DNA of 64,000 bases from Planctomycetota bacterium. Its GTDB lineage: Bacteria > Planctomycetota > Phycisphaerae > SM23-33. The DNA lies in contig JAKJER010000004.1 in assembly GCA_022705325.1 (NCBI GenBank), forward strand, positions 255,724-319,723. Reading direction: 5' to 3'. Positions 16,075-24,282 of this stretch are shown here, in pieces; within the stretch, counting starts at the first letter, position 1, and every line of letters begins with the position of its first letter. Under the pieces are notes generated by a model that saw only the letters and a list, made by a program, of their open reading frames with translations, did no database searches and had not been told where the DNA came from. The position numbers and the translations under genes were made by a program.

Positions 16075-17049
16075 CTACTTCGACGGCTGGTACGCCTTTT
16101 TCTCGCCGAAGCGCAACACCTTGGCCGGGCCCTTGCCGTTGGCGACGTAGATGTGAAATGCGGCGTTGTGCGACACCGCCAGTTGCAGCGCGTGCAGGTC
16201 GGGCGATCGATAGGCGCCCAGTTCAACCGGGCGTGTCGGGTCCTTGACGTTCAGCACGTGAATGCCCTGTCCTCCGACCGCGACGAACGCGTAGCCGTCC
16301 TTGACCACCACGTCATGGACCACCCCTTTGAAGTCCACTGACGCCGCGAGCTTCGCCCTGGCCGGGTCTCTCACGTCTACGATCACGAGGGTCTTGCCGG
16401 TGCAGAACGCAAACCCGTCCGCGTAGTCCATCTCGCCCTGGTTGAAGCCGCCGTCGTGCTGGTAGGCGCCGATCCGGGTCGGATTGGCCGGGTCTTTCAC
16501 GTCCACCATCACCAACCGGCTCTCCCAGTGGGCGTAGAGAATCGCCGTCTCGCCGGCCAGGGCTATGGCGTCGCAGTCGATCTTCGGATTGAGTCTGCCG
16601 ACAATGGCGGGCTTTGCCGCCTCGGCGATGTTCACGATGGTCAACCCGCCCGTGTGCGTGGCGACGAACGCCAGTCCGTTGCGCACGATGACGTTCTCCG
16701 TCAGCGACGGCATCTTCGCGCGCCCCACTTCCTTCCAGCCGCGGTCGCGCGTGTCGCAGATCTTCAAGTCGCGCGTGTAATCGCAGAGCACGGCGTATTG
16801 CCCGGCCAATGCGATGTCCCATCCGCCAGGCAGTGTTCGCGAGACCAGGGTCGGCGCCGCCGGATCCTTTTCGATCTCGAACCAGCACCCCGGCCGCGGC
16901 GGCTTTGCATCCGCGCCGGTCAGCAGGAACAGGTTCCGTCCCTGCAGGCAGATGTACTGTCCACGGCCATCCAGGTCCCGCACGAATTCCACCGTCTCGG
17001 CCTTGGCCAGGGACGCCACCAGGCACAAGATGGCGACCAGATGTCTCAT
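16075..17049 (-). CDS. Exported LVIVD-repeat beta-propeller protein
   Basis: A 324-residue protein with a signal peptide (MRHLVAILCLVASLAKA). The rest is a beta-propeller of LVIVD-type blades of about 40 residues: GLTIVNIAEAAKPAIVGRL, RLVMVDVKDPANPTRIGAY, TLVIVDVRDPARAKLAAS, GIHVLNVKDPTRPVELGAY. Each blade follows the pattern hydrophobic strand, D..DP..P, then the next strand. Such proteins are usually surface or periplasmic scaffolds and have no assigned enzyme activity. The ATG at 17049 was chosen over a longer frame because gggagaag precedes it at the right distance and it begins the signal peptide. The gene is convergent with the esterase. Confidence 0.85.
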   Translation of the reverse strand: MRHLVAILCLVASLAKAETVEFVRDLDGRGQYICLQGRNLFLLTGADAKPPRPGCWFEIEKDPAAPTLVSRTLPGGWDIALAGQYAVLCDYTRDLKICDTRDRGWKEVGRAKMPSLTENVIVRNGLAFVATHTGGLTIVNIAEAAKPAIVGRLNPKIDCDAIALAGETAILYAHWESRLVMVDVKDPANPTRIGAYQHDGGFNQGEMDYADGFAFCTGKTLVIVDVRDPARAKLAASVDFKGVVHDVVVKDGYAFVAVGGQGIHVLNVKDPTRPVELGAYRSPDLHALQLAVSHNAAFHIYVANGKGPAKVLRFGEKKAYQPSK

Positions 17050-17125
17050 CGTCGTCTTCTCCCAACTCTGTTGGATCCGGCTGCGATATCTTCTCGCGGT
17101 GAGCTGCGCTCTGGGCAACTCGGCC

Positions 17126-18328
17126 TCATGCGGGCCTGGTGGAGGGTCTGGTGGCGGGCCGGCTGGCGGGCTGGCTGGCGGGGGCGGTGCTTGGGGCGGT
17201 GGCGGGTGCGGTCGCCGGCGCGGTGGTCGCCGCGGGGGGAGCCAGCAGCGAGAACCCCGCCGCCAGCGTGTCCATGGTCTGGGCGGCGGCCTTGGGGGTC
17301 TGACCCTGGCAGACCAGGATGAGGGTGTAGCATCGCCGCTTGACGCCCGGGCCGGGGGCGCAGACGCTCCGCTGGGCGATCAGGACGGCCGGGGCGTCGG
17401 CGGGTGCATCCTTCGCCCGTCGTTCGACCATGAACTGGTAGCCCTGCGCGCCGCCCAGCTCGGCGGCGCCCTGCGAGAGCAGGCGTGCGGTGGCCTGGTC
17501 GGCGGCGGCCGCCTTGCCTACCGCCTGGATGGCATTTCGGGCGTAGGCTTCGGCGTCCACCTTGTCGGGCACGTCGGCGAGCATGACGCTGGCGGAGTAG
17601 ATCTCCGCCCCGTTTTCCAGGAGGTCCACCAGGCCGAGTTGGACGCCGGCGTGGGCTTGGCGCGAGTCGCTGTGGGGACGGGTCAGCCGCCACAGCCGCG
17701 GCGGGCGAAGGGCATAGCCGCCGGCTTCGTCGCGGCAGGTGTTGTCCGAGAGGTCGTCCGCGCCCGGTGCGGCGGGATGCTGAAGCGGGATGAGCTTGAG
17801 CGACTTGATCACCTGCCCCAGCACGGGCAGGATGTCGGCCTCGCGGTCGGCCTGGGCTTCGACCTCCAGCACGTAGCAGACCTTGCGCTTGCTCTCCTGG
17901 ATCTCGCGGAGGAAGAAGACGCGGGCAGCCATCTGCGGCTGCTCGTCGCGGCGGTATCGCAGCAGGTGGGCGGCGCCCTCGATGCCCGCGACCGCCATGG
18001 GCGTCTTTTTGAGGACCTCCGCCTGGGCGTGCTGACCCATCTGAACGGCGGCCTGTTCGGCCACCTGCGGCGCCGCGACTTTTCCGTTCACCGGCACCAC
18101 CGACAGGCTCAGCGTCCTGCGGGGCTGGCCCGCGACGACCTGGACGGCCCGGAAGACCTCATGCCGTCCGGTCGGGCAGCAGATGGCGAAGCCGTCGGGC
18201 AAGACCAGGCTCACACCCGCGTGGGTCAGCAGAACGGGGCTTGGAGCGGGCGCAGGCGGAGCGTCGGCCGCCGGCATCGTCGCCGCCGCCACCGCCACTA
18301 CCACCAGCGCAAGCCCGCGAACCTTCAT
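17126..18328 (-). CDS. Exported two-module protein with Ala/Pro/Thr-rich tail, function unknown
   Basis: A 400-residue protein not recognised as a named family. A signal peptide (LALVVVAVAAATMPAADA) is followed by two similar modules, each starting with a statement of the form G..L.LP..F or GGYALRPPRLWRL and resembling the small alpha/beta domains that bind fatty substances or act as PsbP/DUF1795-like lipoprotein domains. Module one spans about residues 35-190, module two about 205-360. The C-terminus is a low-complexity tail (ATAPSTAPASQPASRP and similar). The ATG at 18328 follows an aaagga leader. The LVIVD gene begins 76 bp downstream, so the two are probably co-transcribed. Confidence 0.6.
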   Translation of the reverse strand: MKVRGLALVVVAVAAATMPAADAPPAPAPSPVLLTHAGVSLVLPDGFAICCPTGRHEVFRAVQVVAGQPRRTLSLSVVPVNGKVAAPQVAEQAAVQMGQHAQAEVLKKTPMAVAGIEGAAHLLRYRRDEQPQMAARVFFLREIQESKRKVCYVLEVEAQADREADILPVLGQVIKSLKLIPLQHPAAPGADDLSDNTCRDEAGGYALRPPRLWRLTRPHSDSRQAHAGVQLGLVDLLENGAEIYSASVMLADVPDKVDAEAYARNAIQAVGKAAAADQATARLLSQGAAELGGAQGYQFMVERRAKDAPADAPAVLIAQRSVCAPGPGVKRRCYTLILVCQGQTPKAAAQTMDTLAAGFSLLAPPAATTAPATAPATAPSTAPASQPASRPATRPSTRPA

Positions 18329-18428
18329 CTGATCCTTTCGGGGGGGGAGTCCATATTCTACGGTATTGTCCGACAACAGGGTAAGAAAAGCGAACACATT
18401 GCACCGGCGGCGGAGACCGGCCGAAACC

Positions 18429-19469
18429 TCAACCCGCCTCCAACTGCTCCATCGCCCAGTCGATCTCGGCGTGCAAGGGCGGGTGCGCCCGGGCCGTTCG
18501 CTGCAAGGCGCCCCGCAACTCGTCTCGCTGCGCGCGACGCTCCCGGACCGGCGGACTGCCGCAGGCGAGGATCGCGTTGCGGAGGAACATGTCCAGTCCG
18601 GCCCGGCGCAGGGCCCGCCCGCGCGTGGCGGCGTCCCAGGAGGATTCGTCCCAGCCCAGCACGTCCAGCAGGTCGAGCGTCGGCGGGCAGGAGGCGGGAC
18701 GATTGTGAGGGCAGGCGTCCTGGCAGGCGTCGCAGCCGAACAGACACCCGTGCATCTTCGGCCAAAGCGACGGGGAGATCGGCGCCTCCTGCTCGATCGT
18801 CAGCGAACTGAGGCACAGGCGGCAGTCCACCAGGCCGTCGCCCTTCAGGGCGCCGGTGGGGCAGGCCTCAACGCATCGTCCGCAGCCTTCGCAGGCCCCG
18901 TCGGCCGGGGCGTCCGGCACGAGGTCCAGCGTGCAGACGATCTCGCACAGCAGGACATGACTGCCCAGACCGGGGACGATGAGGCAGCCGTTTCGGCCGA
19001 TCCAGCCCAGCCCGGCCGACACGGCCAGCGCCCGCTCGCCCAGCGGTACGGAATCCACGCAGGCCCGGCCCGTGAAGTCGCCCGCCACCTCGCGCAGGCG
19101 GTCCATGAGTTGGTGGCAGCGGGCCTTGAGAGTCTTGTGGTAGTCGCGGCCGGCAGCGTAGCGTGCGATCGGGGCGGCCAGGCGCGGTGTGGCGTCGCCG
19201 TTGTCGGCGCCGGACGGGCCCTGGGCGTAGGCCCAGGCCAGGCAGATGACGCTTCGAGCGCCGTCGAGCAGGGCGGCAGGGTTGGAACGCAGCTCGCGAT
19301 GGCGGCGCATGTAGGCCAGCGGCCCGACGAAGCCGCGGTCCAGCCAGAGGTCCAGGCGCTCGTCGGCGATGTGGGGCAGCGGCCCGGCCCGCGCGACCCC
19401 GACGGCGGCGAAACCCGCCTCGCGGGACATCGCCTTGACCTTCGCCGTGAGTTCGTGTGCGTCGGCCAT
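18429..19469 (-). CDS. queG: Epoxyqueuosine reductase QueG
   Basis: A 346-residue cytoplasmic enzyme. The N-terminal part carries the family segment YMRRHRELRSNPAALLDGARSVI and the cobalamin-side motif YAAGRDYHKTLK. The QueG core SAGLGWIGRNGCLI precedes two 4Fe-4S clusters: CEGCGRCVEACP and CLFGCDACQDACPHN. QueG reduces epoxyqueuosine to queuosine in tRNA wobble modification, using cobalamin. Length is close to the usual 340-380. Downstream of cysE by 34 bp on the same strand, so likely in one transcript although the functions are unrelated. Confidence 0.92.
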   Translation of the reverse strand: MADAHELTAKVKAMSREAGFAAVGVARAGPLPHIADERLDLWLDRGFVGPLAYMRRHRELRSNPAALLDGARSVICLAWAYAQGPSGADNGDATPRLAAPIARYAAGRDYHKTLKARCHQLMDRLREVAGDFTGRACVDSVPLGERALAVSAGLGWIGRNGCLIVPGLGSHVLLCEIVCTLDLVPDAPADGACEGCGRCVEACPTGALKGDGLVDCRLCLSSLTIEQEAPISPSLWPKMHGCLFGCDACQDACPHNRPASCPPTLDLLDVLGWDESSWDAATRGRALRRAGLDMFLRNAILACGSPPVRERRAQRDELRGALQRTARAHPPLHAEIDWAMEQLEAG

Positions 19470-19503
19470 GAGGGCAGTCCACCAGACGGGCGGCTCGTCG
19501 CCG

Positions 19504-20442
19504 TCAGCTCTCGACCCGCCGGGCCTTCTTCGCCCGCACCTTGACTTCGGGCGGGGTGATCTCGGCCACGCTGTCGGCGGTGACGGACTCGGTGATGAAG
19601 GTGTTGCCCGCCACCGTCGCCCCCTGCCCGACGACGGTCTGGCCGCCCAGGATGGTCGCGTTGGCGTAGATCGTGACGCGGTTTTCGATGGTCGGGTGTC
19701 GCTGGAGGCCCTTGATGACCCGCCCCCGCTCGTCCTTGGGGAAGCTCTTGGCCCCCAGGGTCACGCCCTGGTAGATCTTCACGTTGTCGCCGATCCGGCT
19801 GGTCTCGCCGATCACCACGCCCGTGGCGTGGTCGATGAAGAAACTCCTGCCGATCCGGGCGGCGGGATGGATGTCGCAGCCTGTGACGCTGTGGGCGTGC
19901 TCGGACATGATCCGCGCCATCAGCGGCACGCCGAGGTTCCACAACTCGTGGGCGATGCGGTAGATGGTCACCGCGTAGAACCCGGGATAGCAGTAGATGA
20001 CCTCGGCGATGTTCTTGGCCGCGGGGTCGCCGTCGTAGGCGGCCTGGGCGTCCAGGGCCAGTGCGTCGCGGATCGACGGGATTCGATCCAGGAACTGCTG
20101 GGCGATGCGCTGGGCCTTGTGGTGGCAGGGCCCGGCTGCCGAGCAGGCGTCGCAGGATGGATGGTCGTCGGAGCAGATGCAATGGGCGACCTGGTCGGTC
20201 AAGACCGTCTGGATCTCCTCCAACAGGGTCCCCACGTGAAAGCGGACATTGTGCCGGGTAAGCACCTTGGCCGTGAAGTAGCCCGGGAAGAGAAGCTGGC
20301 GAAGCAGGTCCACCAACTTCACGATCCGCCCGTGGGAGGGCAGGAACGCGTCGTCGATGCGCCGCGTCCGCGGATCGGTGTCGTAGCTGGCCAACACGGC
20401 GTCGGTCAACTTGTCCAGTTCGCTGCTGAGGGAATCATCCAT
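19504..20442 (-). CDS. cysE: Serine O-acetyltransferase (CysE / EpsC type)
   Basis: A 312-residue enzyme making O-acetylserine for cysteine synthesis. The helical N-terminus (to about residue 180) contains extra cysteines (CICSDDHPSCDACSAAGPCHH) not found in E. coli CysE and able to bind metal. The left-handed beta-helix follows with GCDIHPAARIGRSFFIDHAT (catalytic His and Asp), GVVIGETSRIGDN, and the Gly-rich turn VTLGAKSF. This N-terminal extension is typical of the EpsC-like/longer form in planctomycetes. The start at 20442 is preferred over 20469 because gaggtg sits 6 bases before it. Divergent from the HtrA-like protease gene; queG follows. Confidence 0.9.
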   Translation of the reverse strand: MDDSLSSELDKLTDAVLASYDTDPRTRRIDDAFLPSHGRIVKLVDLLRQLLFPGYFTAKVLTRHNVRFHVGTLLEEIQTVLTDQVAHCICSDDHPSCDACSAAGPCHHKAQRIAQQFLDRIPSIRDALALDAQAAYDGDPAAKNIAEVIYCYPGFYAVTIYRIAHELWNLGVPLMARIMSEHAHSVTGCDIHPAARIGRSFFIDHATGVVIGETSRIGDNVKIYQGVTLGAKSFPKDERGRVIKGLQRHPTIENRVTIYANATILGGQTVVGQGATVAGNTFITESVTADSVAEITPPEVKVRAKKARRVES

Positions 20443-20581
20443 GTGTGGCACCTCGTTCTCGTTTACCATTCTAGGAAACCGCCTTCACGCTGTCATGAGG
20501 AAAGCGGGGGCCGAGGACAGGGAGCGCGAAATCGGGGGCGGGTACGGGATTGACGGAATGGGAATAGCCTTGCGAACGTTG

Positions 20582-20587
20582 TACAAT
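20582..20587 (+). promoter_or_regulatory. -10 box for a possibly leaderless mRNA
   Basis: TACAAT ends only 7 bases before the ATG at 20595, so transcription would begin at or next to the start codon. No convincing -35 box and no Shine-Dalgarno are seen. Confidence 0.45.
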
Positions 20588-20594
20588 CCCGTCA

Positions 20595-22100
20595 ATGAAC
20601 GAACCGACGATCTTGAAAGTGGCGCGAGGTCGCCTTGCGGCGGCTTGCCTGGCAACCCTTCTGGCGCTCACGGTTGTGGCAGCGCCGGCCCCGCCCGCGA
20701 GTCAGCCGGCCGATCCCCCGCCGCCCAGACGGACCTGGGTGGTGGACCTGTACGAGCGATGCCGCCCGTCCGTGGTGATGCTGGAGACGGTGGAATACCG
20801 GGGCTCGCCCAGCCGGCCCGCCAGCCGTCCGGCCAGCCGCCCGCAGTCGGAACCCTCCGCCCCCAAGGGCAAGAAGACCACGCACTGGGGCAGCGGCGTG
20901 ATCATCCACCGCGACGGCTATCTGCTGACCAACAGCCACTGCTTCCGCCACGACGGGCGGCGGCGCGCGACCTGTCACGACGGGCAGAAGCGGGACGTCG
21001 TCATCGTCGCCGACGACCCCGAGCACGATCTGGCCCTGGCCCGGATCGTCGACGGCGGACCGTTCACGCCCATCCGCGTGGGCCGGAGCCACGACCTCAT
21101 GGTGGGCGAGCCGGTGGTGACCATGGGCAACCCCTTCGGCATGGGGCTGACGCTGTCGCTGGGGATCATCAGCGCCCTGAACCGCAACACCAACACCGAC
21201 TACGCCAAGCTCTCGGGCATGATTATGACCGAGGCGGCCGCCAACCCCGGCACCTCGGGCGGGCCGCTGCTGAACGTGCGCGGGGAACTGATCGGCATCA
21301 TCACCAGCCGCAAGACCGAGGGCGACAATCTCGGCTTCGCCGTGCCGGTCGATCACGCCTGGCGGCGCCTGCCGGAGCTGCTGCTGGACGGGCGGACGGG
21401 CATCCTGCCGGACCTGCAGTTGGAGCTGGGGCCGGACGAGGCGAAGATCACGGGTGTCTCCAAGGGCTCCGCCGCCGAAAAGGCGGGCTTTCGCGGCGGC
21501 GACGTTCTGGTGGCCATCGGGGGCAAGCCGCTCGCCGGCGGGATCGATGCGGCGATTGAACTGAGCAGGATGAAGACCGGCCAGGACGTTGCCGTGACCG
21601 TGCGGCGAGCGGGCAAGAAGGTCGAGCTGGCGTTCAGGCCGCGGTGGCTGTCCGGGCGAGCGCCCGAGACGCCCGAGCCGAAACTCCAGTCGGGCCTGAC
21701 GGTTCAGCAATACGCGGGCGACTGGAAGAAGCTGCCCGACCTGGACGCGCTCAAGCCCGCCTCGACCGGAACGGCGGCAAGCGTGGGCGTGGGCGAGTTC
21801 GGCCGGAAGGGCGGCTTCGCCCTGCGGCTGAAGGGCTTCATCCACGCCGACAGCGACGGCGTCCACACCTTCCGCCTGGACTCCAACGACGGCAGCCGCC
21901 TGTACGTGGGCAGCGACCTGGCCGTGGAGAACGACGGCACGGGCCAGCGGACCGCCCGGGGGCATTCGCACCTCAAGGCCGGGTGGCATCCGATCACGAT
22001 CGTCTATTTCAGCACGGGCGACAAGCCGTCGCTGAAGGCGTTCTGGGAGTGCCCCAACCAGCCCAGACGCGAGATCCCCGCGGCGGCGCTGGGGCATTAG
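20595..22100 (+). CDS. HtrA/Deg-type serine protease with PDZ and C-terminal PA14-like domain
   Basis: A 501-residue exported protease. Signal/anchor helix at about residues 13-31, then a Pro/Ser/Arg-rich linker. The trypsin-like domain has the full triad: H115 (LLTNSHC), D145 (DPEHDLALA) and S221 (NPGTSGGPLLN). One PDZ domain spans about 265-350 (AKITGVSKGSAAEKAGFRGGDVL). The last 125 residues form a PA14-like lectin/binding module (GGFALRLKGFIHADSDG, YTFRL-like strands, LKAGWHPITI, PSLKAFWECP). HtrA proteins degrade or refold envelope proteins; the PA14 part suggests targeting to glycans or cell-wall material. The protease-PDZ-PA14 order is uncommon. The gene may be read from a leaderless mRNA. 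Confidence 0.9.
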   Translation: MNEPTILKVARGRLAAACLATLLALTVVAAPAPPASQPADPPPPRRTWVVDLYERCRPSVVMLETVEYRGSPSRPASRPASRPQSEPSAPKGKKTTHWGSGVIIHRDGYLLTNSHCFRHDGRRRATCHDGQKRDVVIVADDPEHDLALARIVDGGPFTPIRVGRSHDLMVGEPVVTMGNPFGMGLTLSLGIISALNRNTNTDYAKLSGMIMTEAAANPGTSGGPLLNVRGELIGIITSRKTEGDNLGFAVPVDHAWRRLPELLLDGRTGILPDLQLELGPDEAKITGVSKGSAAEKAGFRGGDVLVAIGGKPLAGGIDAAIELSRMKTGQDVAVTVRRAGKKVELAFRPRWLSGRAPETPEPKLQSGLTVQQYAGDWKKLPDLDALKPASTGTAASVGVGEFGRKGGFALRLKGFIHADSDGVHTFRLDSNDGSRLYVGSDLAVENDGTGQRTARGHSHLKAGWHPITIVYFSTGDKPSLKAFWECPNQPRREIPAAALGH

Positions 22101-22106
22101 GGGATG

Positions 22107-22186
22107 TTCGATTTTCGATTGACGATCTGCGATTTTCGTTCGGGCGGTGTTCGACAAATCGACAATCGAGAATTGTCAATCGCAGA
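22107..22186. repeat. Degenerate heptamer array between the protease and the lipoprotein genes
   Basis: Five 7-base units lie at 22107-22141 (TTCGATT, TTCGATT, GACGATC, TGCGATT, TTCGTTC). After a short gap a second run in the inverse sense appears (CGACAAT, CGAGAAT, TGTCAAT, CGCAGAT). The two runs can pair partly as an imperfect inverted repeat in this convergent gap. Confidence 0.75.
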
Positions 22187-22190
22187 TTCC

Positions 22191-22838
22191 TCACTTGGCC
22201 GGCTGGGTCGCGGCGGCCGGGGGAGGCTTCACTTTTGCCACCGTCTGGACCACGTGGTGCTTGCCCGTCAGGTAGTCCACGAACTCGGCCCGGACGGTCA
22301 CCTCGGCGCCCTTGGGCGGGGTCTTCCAACTGCACTCGAAGGTGTACTGGTAGGTGAGAAAGCCGCTGGCCCAGTACTTGGTCAACTCGTCCACGCCGTG
22401 GTGGCACTGCCCGATCAACGTGTTCTTGGGGGCCAGGCTCAGGTCGAAGAGCTGGATGGTCATGTCGCCGGCGGCCTTGATCACGTCGCCGTTCTGGTCC
22501 AGCGGGCGGACGAAGACCTTGACCGCGTCGTCGCCCGGCTTGGTGTCGTTGTCCACGCCGGCGGTATAGCGGCCGATCTCGATCGACTTGACGTGGTAGA
22601 GTTTTTCCAGCCGCTTGGGGCCCAGGCCCTGGAGCGAGCGGATCTGCTTCTGCTGGTCGAGGCTCATCTCCTGCAACTCGTCGCGCTGTCGCTGGACCTT
22701 CTGGAGTTCGCCCTGGCAGTCCTGGAGTTGTTGCTGGAGCTTGTCGTCGCTGCGGAAAAGCGAGCAGCCGGGGGCGGCCAGCAGCAGGGCGCCCATGGTG
22801 GCGGCCAGCAGCGCGGTTCGCAATGAGATCGGCATCAT
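22191..22838 (-). CDS. Coiled-coil lipoprotein coupled to clpP
   Basis: A 215-residue predicted lipoprotein. The signal ends in a lipobox LAAPGC (Cys at about residue 24). A coiled coil follows ([20 protein letters not shown], on to about residue 68), then a beta-rich domain (about 75-200) with [18 protein letters not shown] and [20 protein letters not shown], of a kind seen in planctomycete lipoproteins without known role. The C-terminus is Pro/Ala-rich. The start ATG overlaps the clpP stop (ATGA at 22835-22838), so the protein is probably made by translational coupling to clpP. Why a lipoprotein is tied to a cytoplasmic protease operon is not evident. Confidence 0.75.
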   Translation of the reverse strand: MMPISLRTALLAATMGALLLAAPGCSLFRSDDKLQQQLQDCQGELQKVQRQRDELQEMSLDQQKQIRSLQGLGPKRLEKLYHVKSIEIGRYTAGVDNDTKPGDDAVKVFVRPLDQNGDVIKAAGDMTIQLFDLSLAPKNTLIGQCHHGVDELTKYWASGFLTYQYTFECSWKTPPKGAEVTVRAEFVDYLTGKHHVVQTVAKVKPPPAAATQPAK

Positions 22839-23479
22839 GGTTCGAGTCCGCCGCCCTCCGAGGGTTGACGCAAGGATTCGGGCATGTGCTGGAGGACCTG
22901 GTCGACGCAGCCGTACTTGACCGCCTCCTCCGCGTCCAGCCACTTGTTGCGGTCGCAGTCTCGCTCGACCTGCTCGTAGGACTGCTTGGTGTGACCGGCG
23001 AGGATTTCGTAGAGCCTCTTGCGTAGGCGGATGATCTCGCGGGCGGCGATGTCCAGCTCGGTGGCCGGGCCGGTCACCACGCCGGAGATCAGCGGCTGGT
23101 GGATGAGCACGCGGCTGTTGGGCAGGGTGAAGCGTTTGCCCATGGTCCCGCCGGCCAGCAGGATGGCGCCCATGGAGGCGGCCATTCCGCAGCAGTAGGT
23201 GGCCACGTCCGGGCGGACGAACTGCATGGTGTCGTAGATGGCCAGTCCGGCCGTCACGCTGCCGCCGGGCGAGTTGATGTAGATGCTGATGTCGGCCTTG
23301 GCGTCCTCGTTGGACAGGAACAGGAGCTGGGCGACCACGAGATTGGCCACGTCGTCGTCGATGCCCCCGCCGATGAAGATGATGCGGTCCTTGAGCAGCC
23401 GGCTGTAGATGTCGTAGGCCCGTTCGCCTCGCCCGCTCTTCTCGATCACGATGGGGATCTGGTACTGGTTGTGTGCCAT
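22835..23479 (-). CDS. clpP: ATP-dependent Clp protease proteolytic subunit (second copy)
   Basis: A 214-residue ClpP. The catalytic triad is complete: S102 ([10 protein letters not shown]), H127 (VLIHQPL) and D174 ([11 protein letters not shown]). The hydrophobic docking and handle-region motifs [21 protein letters not shown] are standard. It lies 9 bp downstream of another clpP, and the lipoprotein gene overlaps its stop. Paired ClpP subunits often form mixed 14-mers. The C-terminal PSEGGGLEP tail is extra. No clpX or clpA is in the window. Confidence 0.95.
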   Translation of the reverse strand: MAHNQYQIPIVIEKSGRGERAYDIYSRLLKDRIIFIGGGIDDDVANLVVAQLLFLSNEDAKADISIYINSPGGSVTAGLAIYDTMQFVRPDVATYCCGMAASMGAILLAGGTMGKRFTLPNSRVLIHQPLISGVVTGPATELDIAAREIIRLRKRLYEILAGHTKQSYEQVERDCDRNKWLDAEEAVKYGCVDQVLQHMPESLRQPSEGGGLEP

Positions 23480-23488
23480 GGCTGGTCC

Positions 23489-24094
23489 TTATTTCTTCTC
23501 GGCCTCGCGGGCGAACTGGACGATCTCGTCGACGATGCCGTACTCCTTGGCCTCGGCGGGCGAGAGATAGCGGTCTCGCTCGGTCTCCTGCTCGATCATC
23601 TCCACCGATCGCCCGGTGTGCTTGGCCAGCAACTCGTTGAGCAGCCGCTTGGCCTTGAGGATCTCCTCGGCCTGGATGGCGATGTCGGCGGCCTGCCCGC
23701 TCACCCCGCCCCAGGGCTGGTGGACCATAATCTTGGAGTGGGGCAGGGCGAACCGTTTGCCCTTGGCGCCGGCGGCCAGCACCATGGCGGCCCCGCTGGC
23801 GGCCTGGCCCACGCAGTAGGTGGCCACGTCGCAGGTCATGAACTGCATGGTGTCGTAGATGGCCAGCGTGTCGTCGACGCTGCCTCCGGGGGAGTTGATG
23901 TACAGGTTGACGTCGCGCTCGCGGCTCTTGGCCTGGAGCTCCAGCAGCCGCATGATCAGCCCGCCGGCGGAGGCGGGGTTGATCTCGCCCCACAGGAAGA
24001 CGATCCGCTCCTCGTGCAGCCGCTCTTCGAGCGTCATCTCCCGCCTGGATTCGTACTCCCGATAGGCCCGGGTTCCGTGATCGGCTCGGCTCAT
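23489..24094 (-). CDS. clpP: ATP-dependent Clp protease proteolytic subunit (first copy)
   Basis: A 201-residue ClpP with the triad S100 (VGQAASGAAM), H125 (IMVHQPWGG) and D174 (ETERDRYLS). The residue after the catalytic Ser is Gly rather than the usual Met, a difference from the partner subunit that may alter the active-site pocket. The start at 24094 follows gaagaggacc; a longer in-frame extension to 24205 is Arg/Gly/Pro-rich and rejected. A candidate -10 box (TAGAAT on the minus strand, 24209-24214) lies upstream, after G+C-rich hairpins that may end tig transcripts. The order tig - clpP is the common bacterial arrangement. Confidence 0.95.
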   Translation of the reverse strand: MSRADHGTRAYREYESRREMTLEERLHEERIVFLWGEINPASAGGLIMRLLELQAKSRERDVNLYINSPGGSVDDTLAIYDTMQFMTCDVATYCVGQAASGAAMVLAAGAKGKRFALPHSKIMVHQPWGGVSGQAADIAIQAEEILKAKRLLNELLAKHTGRSVEMIEQETERDRYLSPAEAKEYGIVDEIVQFAREAEKK

Positions 24095-24282
24095 GGTCTG
24101 GTCCTCTTCTCTGGCAGCCGGGAGGCCGCGGCGGCACTCGGGCGTCCGTCGCCCCGGACCGCGGCGTCCCACATCCTGCGGCGGGCCTCGCCGGCCCGTC
24201 CGCATCGTATTCTATCGCGCCTTCCGGCGGGCCGCCCTTTCGGGCGGGTCGCGCCGGCAGGGCCAACAGGAGGCCGGGGCGA

